From: Lycorma delicatula
Lineage: Eukaryota > Arthropoda > Insecta > Hemiptera > Fulgoridae
NCBI RefSeq assembly: GCF_047948215.1
Contig: NC_134455.1
Span: forward strand, 164,034,575-164,098,574
Reading direction: 5' to 3'
DNA length: 64,000 bases
In this document: positions 1 to 12,100 of the stretch, piece after piece
How the letters are laid out: each line of letters begins with the position of its first letter
Position numbering within the stretch: the first letter of the stretch is position 1
Notes under the pieces: model-generated
Told to the model about the DNA's origin: nothing
Databases searched by the model: none
Seen by the model: only the letters and a program-made list of their open reading frames with translations
Translations under genes and position numbers: made by a program

Positions 1-289
1 AACATTAATAAAGTACAGAATATAAAAAGAAAACAAAATATCACCGAGCAGTAGTCCTCAATTTACAAACAAACAAAAAACACACACTAAACGTAGAAAT
101 AGTGAAAAAAGATTAAAAATAAATAGTGAAAAGAAAAAATAATAAAAATAAAACTAAATGGTAAAAAAAACAAAAAATTTTGACGACGTGTAATGTCCCG
201 AGCTAGCAACGAGAACATCTTCCTGAATTTAATGTTAAACTCTTTCCTTTCTCCCTGATGTGAGTTCTTCATGTAAGTTTGTGATTCAG
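1..289. other. AT-rich spacer
   Basis: Low-complexity A-rich sequence. The last 50 bases are pyrimidine-rich and could serve as the polypyrimidine tract of the candidate exon that follows. Nothing else is recognisable. Confidence 0.5.
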
Positions 290-473
290 ATGCAGCCCAA
301 GAAATCCCACGTTGTTAGCATGCGGGATGAAAACGGCATTCAATTGAAGTCGCTGGCAGTCACCATGCAATTGTGACGTACTCTGGAGTCGAAAGGTCCG
401 CCGTCAAGATTGAAAATAAAACATGTCCTAGAACCAACCTTGAAGAACACCTGACTCGGTTTCAATGAATCCG
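290..473 (+). other. Candidate exon, probably non-coding or 5' UTR
   Basis: This 184-base stretch is clearly less AT-rich than its surroundings. A pyrimidine-rich tract and the acceptor TGATTCAG precede it, and a full-consensus donor CCG|GTAAGT follows. An ATG falls at the first base of the exon, but that frame stops after 28 codons (TGA at 374-376), and the other two forward frames also contain stops. If it is an exon, it would be untranslated or carry a short upstream ORF. I do not recognise the peptide. It could equally be a piece of an old repeat whose ends resemble splice sites by chance. Confidence 0.3.
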
Positions 474-3400
474 GTAAGTCTTAATTGTATCTCATCTGGA
501 AGAAATGCCCATCCAGGTAGCTGTGCGTGATCAAGTAATACGGTTAAGAAGGCTCCTTTTCAACTTATACACTAAGCTAAGAAACCAAACCCTTATCAAA
601 GGCCTGCTAGACATATAAATTACAGCTGAGCAATGCATCTTTTCTTCTAGACAGTTGCTAATAACGTTCACAATCCTATGTGTTTGTTCGGTCGTTGAGT
701 GACAACCTTTGAAGCCTCAATGATAGTTAGGAATAATACGCCCTTGTTCCAGAATCATTAATAAAGATATAAGGGAAAGATCACTGAATCGCTACAGGTG
801 AGTTTACTTCAATAACGGAAACAACCGGTATTAGAGATATTTATAAGTTTTTATTTAAAATATTGAATGATCATAATTATACTGCAGGAATATTTCAATA
901 GTACCAGTCATAGAAAGCTTAAACAATTATCAGCTTAAACCAAGGATATTTTTAATTGTTTTAAGACCTTATTATCTCACATAGGCCACTCATTTACAGT
1001 TCAATAGCTCGTTTTATCTAGTTTTAGGCAGATAATTTCTGAGACGCGACTAATATAATTTAAACGTGGTGGTCACAGTTCACTGGTAACACAAGTATTC
1101 GAATTCAAATAGATTAACGACAGCTTTGACTCAACTTGAACCTAAATCGTGTAGTATAATAGGTGCAATATTTAATAGGTAACGGAATCAGCGACTATCC
1201 AACCCTGTAGTTTTAGGGTTATCCAATCCTACATCAACCCTATAGTCGATAGGGTTTCTCAAATAGTATAATTCATGATGAAATACTATCCTCTACTATT
1301 TAAACCAGGCATACGTGTACCGTGATGATAGATTGTCTTTTATAAATACTATAATGTGGAATAAATATTACGGAATGGGATGTAAATCTTTTGTTACTAT
1401 AAATTATTGAAAAATTTATTTAATCGTAATTACATGTAGGTGAGATAAATATGCGCCTTACGTAATAGTTTACTCATTTTAAGCGGGTTTTATCTTGATT
1501 GTGAACTATGTCTGGATATTATAATTATATTGTGAAATTTAGTTGAGTCATTTGGATTTACTAGTTGTGAAACCCCTACCTCATGTTCATTCAATCCCTT
1601 TCACACAATATCACCAGTGATACGCGGATGTGTCTTCCTATTACCTTCCTACCTATCCTTCCACCTCCTGACTTTCTTTGCCATTAAAACTTGGTGCACT
1701 CAGATTCCATTTCACTAGTCTGTGTGTAGTGCCACGGATCGGATTACCTCCTGCTCCTGTAAGTAGGTCACCTTCTCACACCCACTCGTTCTATCTCTTT
1801 TTCTTGTTATACTGGTGTTGCTTGCTTTCCTACATTAGTTAATTTATAAAAAAAAATCTCTAATGTTCACGGATATTGAAAATATCATCGCTCAGTTTTA
1901 TTAAGTGATAGTGTTACGTTGATGTAAAAAACCTTAGTATTGTAATTTTTCTATGTACTTTCATACAGAAAATTATAATATTTGAATTTTTTAAACTCTA
2001 AATACTCGACCAAGAAGGTATGTAAATATTTATTTATCTTTAGACAACAGAATAATTTTTTTTTTTTTAAATATAACAACTAAAATTATATTTAATTTTT
2101 GCAGTACTAAAATATTATTAAATTAACTTTATCAAAATAATGCCCTGCATACTTTGAATTTGTATTTTTGTTTTTTTAATTATAAATTTAGACTGATAGA
2201 ACAAGAATTATTAAAATAATAATAAAGTAAAATGGAAAAATGTTTCTAAGACAAATCACATACTAATAATATTTTACGTTTGATAACTTAAAAAAAATAA
2301 TAAATATAAAATAAAGGTGATTATAACTTTTTTTTATTAAAAAAAACAAATGATTAATGATAAACAATTTGGAACATTAATAATAAAAAAATATATATAT
2401 ATACATTTTTTCCTATAATTAGTAACATGCAAGAAGCTTATCTTGCAAATCAGCTTTTTTAAATGTCAAAGACGTGGGAAGTTATTAACTTGAAACCAAT
2501 TTTTTTGATAAATGATAATTTAATAAGCAATAAATAGACGTGCATGTTTTGTAGACCTACGTATTCCCGTTTATAGAAATTTCCGTTAACCTATTTTCCT
2601 GACAACTCAAAAATTAAAAAAAATTATAATTGTTCTAATTTAATTTTTAAAGGGTAAAACATCAATGTATTCAATAAATTGATATCCAAGAAATCTACAC
2701 AACCTCAAATTTTTCTACATCAAAAACCGTTATTATTCAATTACAAATATTATGGAGTTTTGTTTACATTTCTACTTATTTTATAATTAGTCTTATATAT
2801 TTTTGTAATTAGAAACGGAATATAGTAAGTAAAGTATACTATTTTGATTCAATAAATTTTGAAAAAAAATTGGTAATACAACAATATAATTGTAAGTTAA
2901 AGAAGTTGATTTCGATATTTCTCTAAGAATACGTAAGAGTAACACGTGTTTATTTCACATAAAAATAATAGACCTACAAAAAATATTTCCAATAATTTTT
3001 TTTTAAATATTGGACATTAAAGATATTCATTTCATAAAAAAAGCTAAAAAAATAAAAAATGAATGTTATACATTGTTAATTACAAACTTATTTTTAATTA
3101 AATAACAATACCATTTTATTCACTCAGTGCATCAGTGTCAATTACCAGGCACTAAGTCAATCATTTAAGTATCTTGTAAGAAGTTCTTTTTAGTATTCTG
3201 TTGTAATAAAACTCAACAATAAATGATAAATACTTAACAACTTGTTAATTCTATCTCGTATATCATTAATGTATCTTAGAAGTTTAAATAGCTTTATATG
3301 AATAAAATAAAATAATAGATGGGAGTTTACCTTTATTTTTATCTAATTTAAATAATAAGAATAATCATATTAATAATTATCATTAATTAAATAAAAATAA

Positions 3401-3600
3401 CAAATTTATTCTTCTTAAACTAACCTTTATAAAAAAACGCAAAATTTATGTGTATTTAAAATTCTGAACTTCGATACTACTTTGGATCTATAGTACTTAC
3501 CGTCTACAAATTTTTTTAGTTCTAGTTTGGAGTTAACTCAAAACTCCCAGTAAATAATTATTTTACTAATAATAATAAAAACTAAACTAAATAATAACGT
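474..3600. other. AT-rich spacer with tandem small hairpins
   Basis: No coding potential is visible. At 1201-1220 and 1236-1256 there are two neighbouring hairpins built from AACCCT/AGGGTT. The second has 8-bp arms (AACCCTAT and ATAGGGTT) around a 5-base loop. 1560-1800 is somewhat C/T-rich but has no recognisable content. A short TA run lies near 2392-2403. Confidence 0.5.
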
Positions 3601-3841
3601 TTCTCTCAGGTTAGACATTAGGTCGGGTGTCTCTCAGGGCTCTGTACTAGGTCCTGTGTTATATTCCATATTCACAGCGGACCTGCCAGCCCTGGAAGAT
3701 TGCATCGTCGCCATATTTTCCGATGACACTGCTATCCTTGCCGGTAACGAAGACCCTGCCTAGCCTCGCGGAGCTGAAAATGGCATTAGACCTTGTTTGC
3801 GCATGGCAGAAAAGATGGAACATTAATCAGGATAAATTAAA
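3601..3841 (+). pseudogene. Jockey-like non-LTR reverse transcriptase fragment
   Basis: A short piece of the palm domain of a LINE reverse transcriptase. The first frame reads through SGVSQGSVLGPVLYSIFTAD, the conserved block preceding the catalytic site, and then AIFSDDTAILA. The catalytic box at 3716-3727 is FSDD, where F/YADD is usual. That frame stops at a TAG immediately after NEDPA. A one-base shift continues with SLAELKMALDLVCAWQKRWN and INQDKL, which is the expected next block. The piece is truncated at both ends (endonuclease, fingers, thumb and tail are missing) and frameshifted, so it is dead. Assignment to the Jockey group rests on the QGSVLGP and FxDDTAILA wording; the lineage could be a close relative. 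Confidence 0.85.
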
Positions 3842-4640
3842 GCATGCCACAGATATGCTTTGATAGATATGTTTGACATTTTAACTATGATCTTCTAAAT
3901 TTTTAACATAATGCCATAATTTCATTTCCTGATGATGGCTTTCAAATAAGCCGAAAGATCTTGAGTCATTATCAATGTGCTGGTAAGGTGAATTTCATTA
4001 ATTGTTAATATTATTTAATATACTGGTTGTTGAACAAAAAAAAAAGAGATAATAAAAGGCTTTTAACACTAAGAGAACTACTGTTTTTATTTTTTAACAT
4101 ATCTAAAAATAAACTAAATATATTTATTATGAAATATACATTTAGAATGTTTTAAAACTGTAATTTTTTCATATCACAATAAACCGAAATTAAGTAGCTT
4201 ATGTCCTTAACAAACATGATTATTATAATTTATGAAAAATTATAAAAAGTGTATTCTTGCGTCAACATTAAACTTTTTTTTTTTACAGAGGAAAGTTGAT
4301 TTTAATCGATAAAAAAACCTCTTAAAAAGTAAAAATTGTTCTAAAATAAATTTATTTTTTATTTATATAAATATGAGTATCTTTTTTGAGTTTATTTATT
4401 TTTTAATTGTCCCAAGGTAATATATTCTATATTAAAAATCTGATGTGGACACCACATGACTTCCTTGTACGCCTATTAAATTACATGTACACATTTTTAG
4501 AAGTACATAAAATGTTATTTCACTAATAAAATCTGATTTTTTTTTTATTGTTATTATTGAATTGTAACTTTTTTTACAATCACGGGTAAATAATTATTAA
4601 TAAATCTATATATTTAAATTAAAACAAAGTTAAAAAACAA
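3842..4640. other. AT-rich spacer with a hammerhead-like motif
   Basis: It follows the RT fragment directly. 3929-3956 reads CTGATGA, one T, a 5-bp stem (GGCTT at 3937-3941, AAGCC at 3948-3952), then GAAA. This resembles a hammerhead ribozyme core but is imperfect. Beyond about 4030 it is plain A/T-rich sequence. Confidence 0.4.
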
Positions 4641-5100
4641 AGATGAAGTCTGATTCGAACCGATGTGCCTTTCCCTAAGATCCAAGTATTTCAGTAATTA
4701 AAATTTTATTTCGCTATAACTCTGGAACCAATGAAAATAAGTACCACTTATGTTATATTGTTGAATACGAAAATCGCAGTTAAGAAAAAGTCCAAAATCC
4801 AAATTTTTTTGGATTTTGGGCTTTTTGGACACTTTTGGTTCAGTCGATTGCAACCAAAAGGGAAGGTGCACAACTAGATATTACAACAGTCCTAAATCCA
4901 TAATTTTAATATCCTAGGCTAATCGTTTTTGAGTTACGCGACATACATATATAGACCTACGTACACGTACGTACAGACGTCACGCTGAAACTAGTCAAAA
5001 TGGATTCAGGGATGATCAAAATGGATATTTCCGTTAAAATCTGGAAACTGAAACTTTTCGCGATTACAATACTTCCTTTACTTCGTACAGGGAAGTGAAA
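4641..5100. repeat. Unclassified interspersed repeat with internal and terminal hairpins
   Basis: A compact, more complex stretch than its flanks. At 4652-4661 GATTCGAACC is the reverse complement of a tRNA B box. At 4792-4819 there is a hairpin with 12-bp arms (CCAAAATCCAAA and its complement) and a 4-base loop. The stretch ends at 5071-5096 with ACTTCC...GGAAGT, a 6-bp inverted pair around 14 bases, then a short A run. No ORF is present. The B-box-like end may be an old tRNA-derived SINE on the minus strand abutting a second repeat. Boundaries are approximate and no target duplication was found. Confidence 0.45.
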
Positions 5101-5674
5101 AACATAAATTTCTTTAAGCAATACTATTGTTTAATAAAATTATTCTAGGTGATCTATTACTTTACATGATTTTATATACGAGTATGTATACATATATATT
5201 ACTTCCATACACTTTTATTAAATAAATTTAAAATAAGAAAGTCTTCAAAAACGAAAAAGTATAAGTAATTTCGAAAATATTCGTTAGATAAATGTTTTTA
5301 CAAAATTTTCATAACAGGTGCCTAATGAATCAATTAACATTTAGACATACCTTTTGTTGGTAAGATTTAAAATATTAGATTCAAGACTTTTATTTTAAAA
5401 GTTATTCATTAAGGTTCACAGTGATTTGAATTTACCAAAATTTTCCTTTTATGTGGACCACTAACATAAGTTTATTTACATAGACTATTTCTGGGTATTT
5501 TTAAGTTTATTATATTAATAGCATTTATTTATAATCGTTACTATTATTTATTAAATTATGCTTATAAATTTAATAAAGATAAATTTAATAATATTTATTA
5601 GTTTTGCTCTAAAATTACTGAAACTATAATATTATCTTTAGTTAAACGATCTGTGAAAAAAAAAGATTTAAAAA

Positions 5675-5677
<3 letters not shown>
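5101..5677. other. AT-rich spacer
   Basis: No coding signal, repeat or motif stands out. Confidence 0.5.
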
Positions 5678-5738
<61 letters not shown>

Positions 5739-5746
5739 GTGTGTGT
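5678..5746. repeat. (TA)n microsatellite ending in (GT)n
   Basis: About 60 bases of alternating A and T with one phase slip near 5716, followed by GTGTGTGT. The short ORFs that can be read across it are products of the repeat, not genes. Confidence 0.95.
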
Positions 5747-8269
5747 ATATGTATATACTATATACACACACATGTACAAATACATACACACTTCATTTCT
5801 TAAAAATCTGCAATTGTACAGCTTTTATTTAGTAGCAAATATGTCGCTTTTACCTGAAAATCTTGCTCAGGAAATTTTGTATAACTCCTACCCTGCAGTA
5901 ATATTACGGAATCTATATAATTTTTGATAAAATAATTAGTTAAAAGCCTCAAGTGTATAATATTATTTTAGTTGAACTTTACTTAATCGAAGTTTATCGG
6001 TATTATAAAATGATCAAAAACCGTAGGAGAAAGTGGCCAGAAGAAATCAAACTAATGAGTTATGGACTTTTCGTAATATTGTCGTAAAAAAAAATCATTA
6101 TATTTTCAACAGAATATTGAAAATATTTCGTCATAAAGCACTCGTAGGCAGTCATGATTATTTTTTATTTAAACTGTTAAGATTAATAGATTTATTTAAA
6201 ATTAATCTTTATCAGACTTTTTTTCTAATATTTATAAATATCTGTTTACTTAATATTAAATTAACCAAATTTCCATTTTATTAAGTTAACCACAAAAATG
6301 AAACACCAGTTATTCTTACTATTATTTATTTTCTTTGGCTTACGCATAAAATATAAATTAATACCAACTTAAATAAATTTTTTTTAATCAACTTTCACTT
6401 TTTACAAGCAAAATTATATATAAGTAATTATTGATTTTATTTACAAGAAAACCATTTTCAGTGTATACGAGAGATTCTAGAAACTTCATACATCTTAAAA
6501 TTTTTGCTGTATTAGTGCAATAACCGTAATAGTTTAATTTATATTAATCAATCTTGAGAAAAATCTCAGCCTCGAGTCTTGAAACTCAAATGAGTTTTTT
6601 TTATTAATTTGGTAAAAGTTTGAATAATATTTTTGGTGTTACATAATCATTCTGATTTCAATATTTAGCTTTAAATAACATTAAATATTTATTGCTTTCA
6701 GCTAAATAATTATAATTTTTAGGGTAAAGAATTAAAAATAAATATAAGTGAATTAAAAAATAAATTTTTAAGATTAATTTATTTTAAATGTAAAGTATAT
6801 TAATGTTTAAGTTTAATTTATATTAAATAATTACATTTAAACTTAGTTCTTTTATTTATACAGTATGTATTTTTCAGAAAATTTATTATTATTTATTTAT
6901 TTATTTTGAATAATATCAGAGTAATTCCAAATAACAGAAGCAATACAAATCATTCTAATCACCTACGAAAGTGGATACTTCTTTAATTATTTGAGAAAGT
7001 ATTGCTGAAGTTAAAATATATATATATTTTTTTCTTAAACCAATTATTTTAATTAAGTGAACTAATCAGGTAACATTTTTTAATTTACAATTACCAGAAA
7101 AAAGTCTATTTCAATATTAGTAGTATTCGACTTTCTCCCTAAAACTCGAGAATATGTTTTGATTTTTCAGACCGATAAGTTATTAAAAAAGATATATACG
7201 AGTATATAATATACTCGTATAACATAAATTTCCAAAATAAATCTGCAATTCGATTGGAGATATAATAATGAAAATTATTACATTAATTGAAAAATGATAA
7301 TCATGTTTTTGTAATTGTGAAACTTAAATATCATAATGTTCTCCTGATTTAAATTTTGCCTGTAACTGTTAGGAAATGGTGGAGGAATATCAATTTAAAT
7401 TTTTAATCGACCTAACAAATCTTTCATTAACCGTTAGTAAATTTACCTCTTAGCGGAAGGAAATTATATTAGATTTTAGCTATTGCTTTGTTCATTATTA
7501 TATTAGTTATTCTTACATTAGTTATCTTGACTTATGGAAGAAATGAAAATTTCAAACCTATTTTCATGCTGATAAACCTATTTAAATTATATGACATTAT
7601 ACAGTGATGTTTGTGTATTATTATTACAATTTTTTTCTCATTACTATTTTATCTGCTGAATGATGTAATTTAAACATTGATTAAAATATTAAATTCCATT
7701 TCAAAAATCTAAAGAAGTATTAGCCAATAACGGTGTACTGAAATAGTCATGAATCTAACTTAGTCATATATACAACAATAAAAGAAATCTTCTTCAAACC
7801 GAATAAAAAAATAACAATAATCAATTGTGAACGAAGATTAAAATAGAATAGTATAAAAGTATATAAATAATTTATAAAATAATAACTCGAAATTATTATG
7901 AAGTTTAAATAAATATAGTAAAATATCAATAAAGTCGTGAATTTCAAAACAAAAATATAGATACGTATAAACAAAATTAAATATTACAATTTTTTCTAAC
8001 TTCCTGTAAACACAATTACATTTAAATATATCAAATAAATAGGAATTATTTACAACAAAAATAATGAAATATAGAGCAATCGTACACCAAAATAAGGGAA
8101 TGTAAAAGCATACGTTTTATTTGTTTATTAAATGCAAAAATTATTTATGCGATTAATAGAAACTGGATGGTTTGAAATTGTATTATTTATACATTTACTG
8201 TTTTACGATTCAGTTGATATGATCTGGTTAATTTTACGGATATAAAAGATACTATTAAAGTAAGAATCC
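5747..8269. other. AT-rich spacer with one perfect palindrome
   Basis: Open frames here are leucine/isoleucine/tyrosine-rich and typical of random AT-rich DNA. The one structured site is 7195-7221, two 13-bp arms (TATACGAGTATAT and its complement) around a single A. Confidence 0.5.
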
Positions 8270-8620
8270 TACCTGTCCTTAGTGTCCGACCTAATAAGGA
8301 ACAAGTTTAACGGCCAAAAATTTGTGGAAGGGAAGGAATGTTTTGTTTATTCACCGTGTATGTGTCGTAGTGTTTGATGTTTCAAGGACAGATCGGAAAA
8401 GAAGAAAATAGAGGAAAAGTAATCGCCTATAAGAATGTGTGATAGTGAAAACACCTATGTGAAAGAAGTATGTCGAGATAGCAACGGTGGGGGTTATGTG
8501 GGCCAATATGAGAGGCTTACGCGTGGGGGAAGAAAGAGTGACCCCCATTTAGTTGAGCGAGTGATGGCCAAGCTCAACGTCTATTTTATTACTGGTCATT
8601 ATAATCACGATGAATGAAAC
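8270..8620. other. Island of higher GC with short ORFs on both strands
   Basis: About 350 bases with near-balanced composition inside AT-rich DNA. A plus-strand frame of 60 codons (8435-8617) encodes a polar peptide containing GGGYVGQYERLTRGGRKSD, and a 65-codon frame runs on the minus strand (8351-8548). Neither matches a family I recognise. There is no convincing splice donor. It could be an exon, a promoter region or an old mobile-element fragment. Confidence 0.3.
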
Positions 8621-9136
8621 TTCTTAATGTTTTTATGACTTTCCGTTGTTGCACACCTTGTTAATCTTCGTCAGTCAACCATTAATCAAGTAGCTGCTTC
8701 ATGATACGATTAAATATACGTATATCTAAGTACAAATTACAGTCATGATTATTAATAGACATTTATAAATAATCAGAAAAATCATACACTTTATTGTATT
8801 CATAAAGTTGTTTCAAAATTCAACCTAATTATAATTAATCTCACACTTTCTTAACATTTAGTTTAAAAATAGCTTTCTCATTAATCATGTGAAAAAACAT
8901 AAATAACTGGCTGTAAAATTTTCTTTAATAAAAAAGAATTTTGCCGCGTTTAGATTATAATTTTATTTCCACCAAAACGTTGCCCAAAATTCTGTGTTTT
9001 TAGCAAAAAATTTATTAACTCGGTTAAGTTTTTGACCGTAAAATTAAGAAAATTACCTCAGCTATTATTATAATTAATGAGATCTAAATATTAGTTAGAT
9101 AAGGAATCACTGTTTTATCAAAATTGTTATATCTTA

Positions 9137-9178
<42 letters not shown>

Positions 9179-12100
9179 TTCTAATAACATAATGTTTTGC
9201 AACTGTAATTTTCAAAAAAACCGCAAGCGAGATTTACACAATTTTTTTAAAAATTGATAGGAAGCTAACATACCCAGTATTTCTCTGAAATAATTCTCTG
9301 CTAACTAGCTTCAATCTATTTATTTTTGTTAACGTTGGATTATATGCGTAAAACTGTGATAATTGTTGGTTCATTAAAATCCATGTTTATCTACGTACGT
9401 TTTTATAACTGTTTTATAATGTTCTAACTTCATACGGCTGAGCAGTAAACAATAACAAAAAATATAAACCTTAAACAAACAACTGTTTCATTTCTTAGTC
9501 TCGATTACTTCAATACTCAATTCCAAAAATCAATATTCAATTCCAACCTAAAACGGAAGATCAGGTGTTATACTTATGGATAGTGCTTACTAAAACTTTT
9601 ATAAACGTTCTATTTGCAGTCAGGTAAATATAAAGGTACATTGAAATTATATCATTAAAATTTCACTATGGTTACATTCAGAAGCTATAAGTACAACATA
9701 TTGTTAATAACTAATTACCGACTTACTGATTTTCGAAATGATAATATATCTATAACTGCACAGCTTAAATTAAAAATCTACATACAGTATATACATTTTT
9801 ATATTGATTCTCAGGAAAATATAATAAAATTGCAATAAAAAGAGAGAATGTATGTTTATAAAACTACTCATGGAAAACGGTTTCCTACACCTTTTTTTAA
9901 ATAGTTATCGGTAATAAAAGGCATAAATATTTCTAAATTTACAGTTTTTATGTGACACAACTGATTAATCAACACAGCCATTATTCAACAACATTTTAGA
10001 GTTTAAGGGTAAAATAACTAAAATAGTAAAGTTATTAAAAATATGGGAATTTTATTAATTTTTACAAACGTATTTACTTTTAACAAATAAGTAATTATTT
10101 GTATTGTATTGAATAAAATAAAACTTTTAGCAGAAAAATCTAAAATAAATACATTTTTTGATTTGATATCAAAACAGCAGCTTCTCGAATAGAAGGTCAA
10201 TAAATCTAAGGCTAAACGCATTAAAAAAATAATAATTCTGTTGGTTTCTCCATTTTAATACCTGGCCACATTTCTAAAGTTTAGCTTAAATCAACAATAA
10301 ATCCTGCCATTTAAAACAGCGGTATGTATGCTGTTAGTTCAAGAATAAGATAAGCAGCTCTCTGCAGTTCTTGGATTTAATCCCGGATATATTAACATTT
10401 TTTATACGTTACAGAAATTCTACTTCCAAATTATTTAACCAGGCAAAACCATGAGTATATTCAGTTAAATTCCTGCAGTAGTAATAACCAAAATGAATTA
10501 AATTTTATGAGAGAAAATAGTTCTGGCTTTACGAAGCAGACATTTCAGCCATTAATATAACTTTTAATGTAGTTCAAACAGGATAATTATTCGGATATTA
10601 TTTTGGATAATTATTCGGTTACCATTTTTATTCGGATAGGATAATCCTTGGGTAGTTCTGCAGAATTAAAAAGAGTTGCTACTCTTTCTTGTCAATAAAA
10701 AAGTGGCTTCTATCAGCTAGCAGGTGATAGAAGATACCACAGATGGAACCAGAATAACATTTGACCAAATTCATACGTTAGAAGGAATAAAGGATAGGAG
10801 GAAGAGAAGAATGACTAATTTACAGAGGGGCTACCTCTGATTATGAAAAAGAGAAGTAGCTTACTGTTAAGACAATGGCTCTACAGGTTTCGAGATTTCA
10901 GCTAGTTTACTAAATAACAATAAATTAATAAATAAAAATAGTAATATACAACAAATAACTACAATAATAATAACAAAATATAATCCTGAAGTTTTTATGT
11001 ACGTCAATTAATTCATTCACCTTATCAGTTTTTGCAAACTTTACTCTTACAACTGGAAAAAAATTCTTAGTACATAAAAAAAAAATTACCAATTGAATAT
11101 TTTCATGAGGCCTTTATATTTGTAATAATAAATGATTTCTAAACAAGTTTTACTTAAATTATTGTACTTCAATTTACACTTCAATCATATGAATCAAATT
11201 TGTTCAAGATGCTTCCAAGTAATTTATCTTTAGAAAGCTTATTTTTTTCCCATGGCCAGTTTATTATTAACGGATAGTCAAATTTGATGAGGAGAAGATA
11301 AATTATTAAATCGGACAGCTTTTATGTAACATTTAAAAAGTTATGAATGTATTAAATACATTACCTCAATTACCTCATAACATAACAACAATATAATCTC
11401 CCTTTATAATTAAATATAAGGTAAAAAGGAAATTCATAGAAGAATTTCTTAAAAAAACTTAGATCATAATTTTATATTTTTTCTGTTTGATATTCCTTAA
11501 TTTTCATACATATCTGTAATTTTTTTTTAACCTCTACATATCCTACTTCCACCGAAAATTTCTATCACCTTATGATAGAAGAAAATCTTTCTTTTGTTTA
11601 TACTAGTTTTTCAGTCGTTTTCCACATGATCTACCAGTAGAGAATTGTAGAAAGAAAAAGTAACTTTTTCACCAACCTAATTCCATTATTAAACTAATGG
11701 CATTGAATGAAACCGTATAAAATAATGTTATTTTACGGTTGTTTGCTATCCAATAAAAATAAAACCAAAGTAAAAGCCCAGCATCCGGTTAATTTGTCAG
11801 GTAAATACCCTTTGTGCTCTTGTACATATTAATAAAACATTTATGGCTTTATAAACACCAGAACTTTCCTAGCTAAAACCAAACCTATTCACGTATAAAA
11901 ATAATTTTTTTTTGTTAATAAAATATTTTAAAGGAAGGAGAAATGTAATTTCTTATTCTTATATTCTTCTTTATAAGTGAGTTATAATTTTTAGTCAATC
12001 TCTTAATGCTGCGTTATTTATAATTTAAATCCTTAATTTATGTCAGATTAATTACTAATAAAATGTTAAATCAGTTATTATGTTAAGAAATTTTCCAGTA

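Noticed and set aside
1201..1256. Telomere-like TTAGGG words
   Set aside because: Only two or three copies in opposing orientation forming hairpins; insect telomeres use long TTAGG arrays, which are absent.
5598..5789. 63-codon minus-strand frame of alternating Tyr/Ile
   Set aside because: Translation of the TA microsatellite.
6033..6284. 83-codon plus-strand frame rich in Ile, Leu and Phe
   Set aside because: Resembles a membrane or mitochondrial-type peptide only because of AT-rich codons. No conserved block, no splice sites and no mitochondrial gene match that I can recognise.
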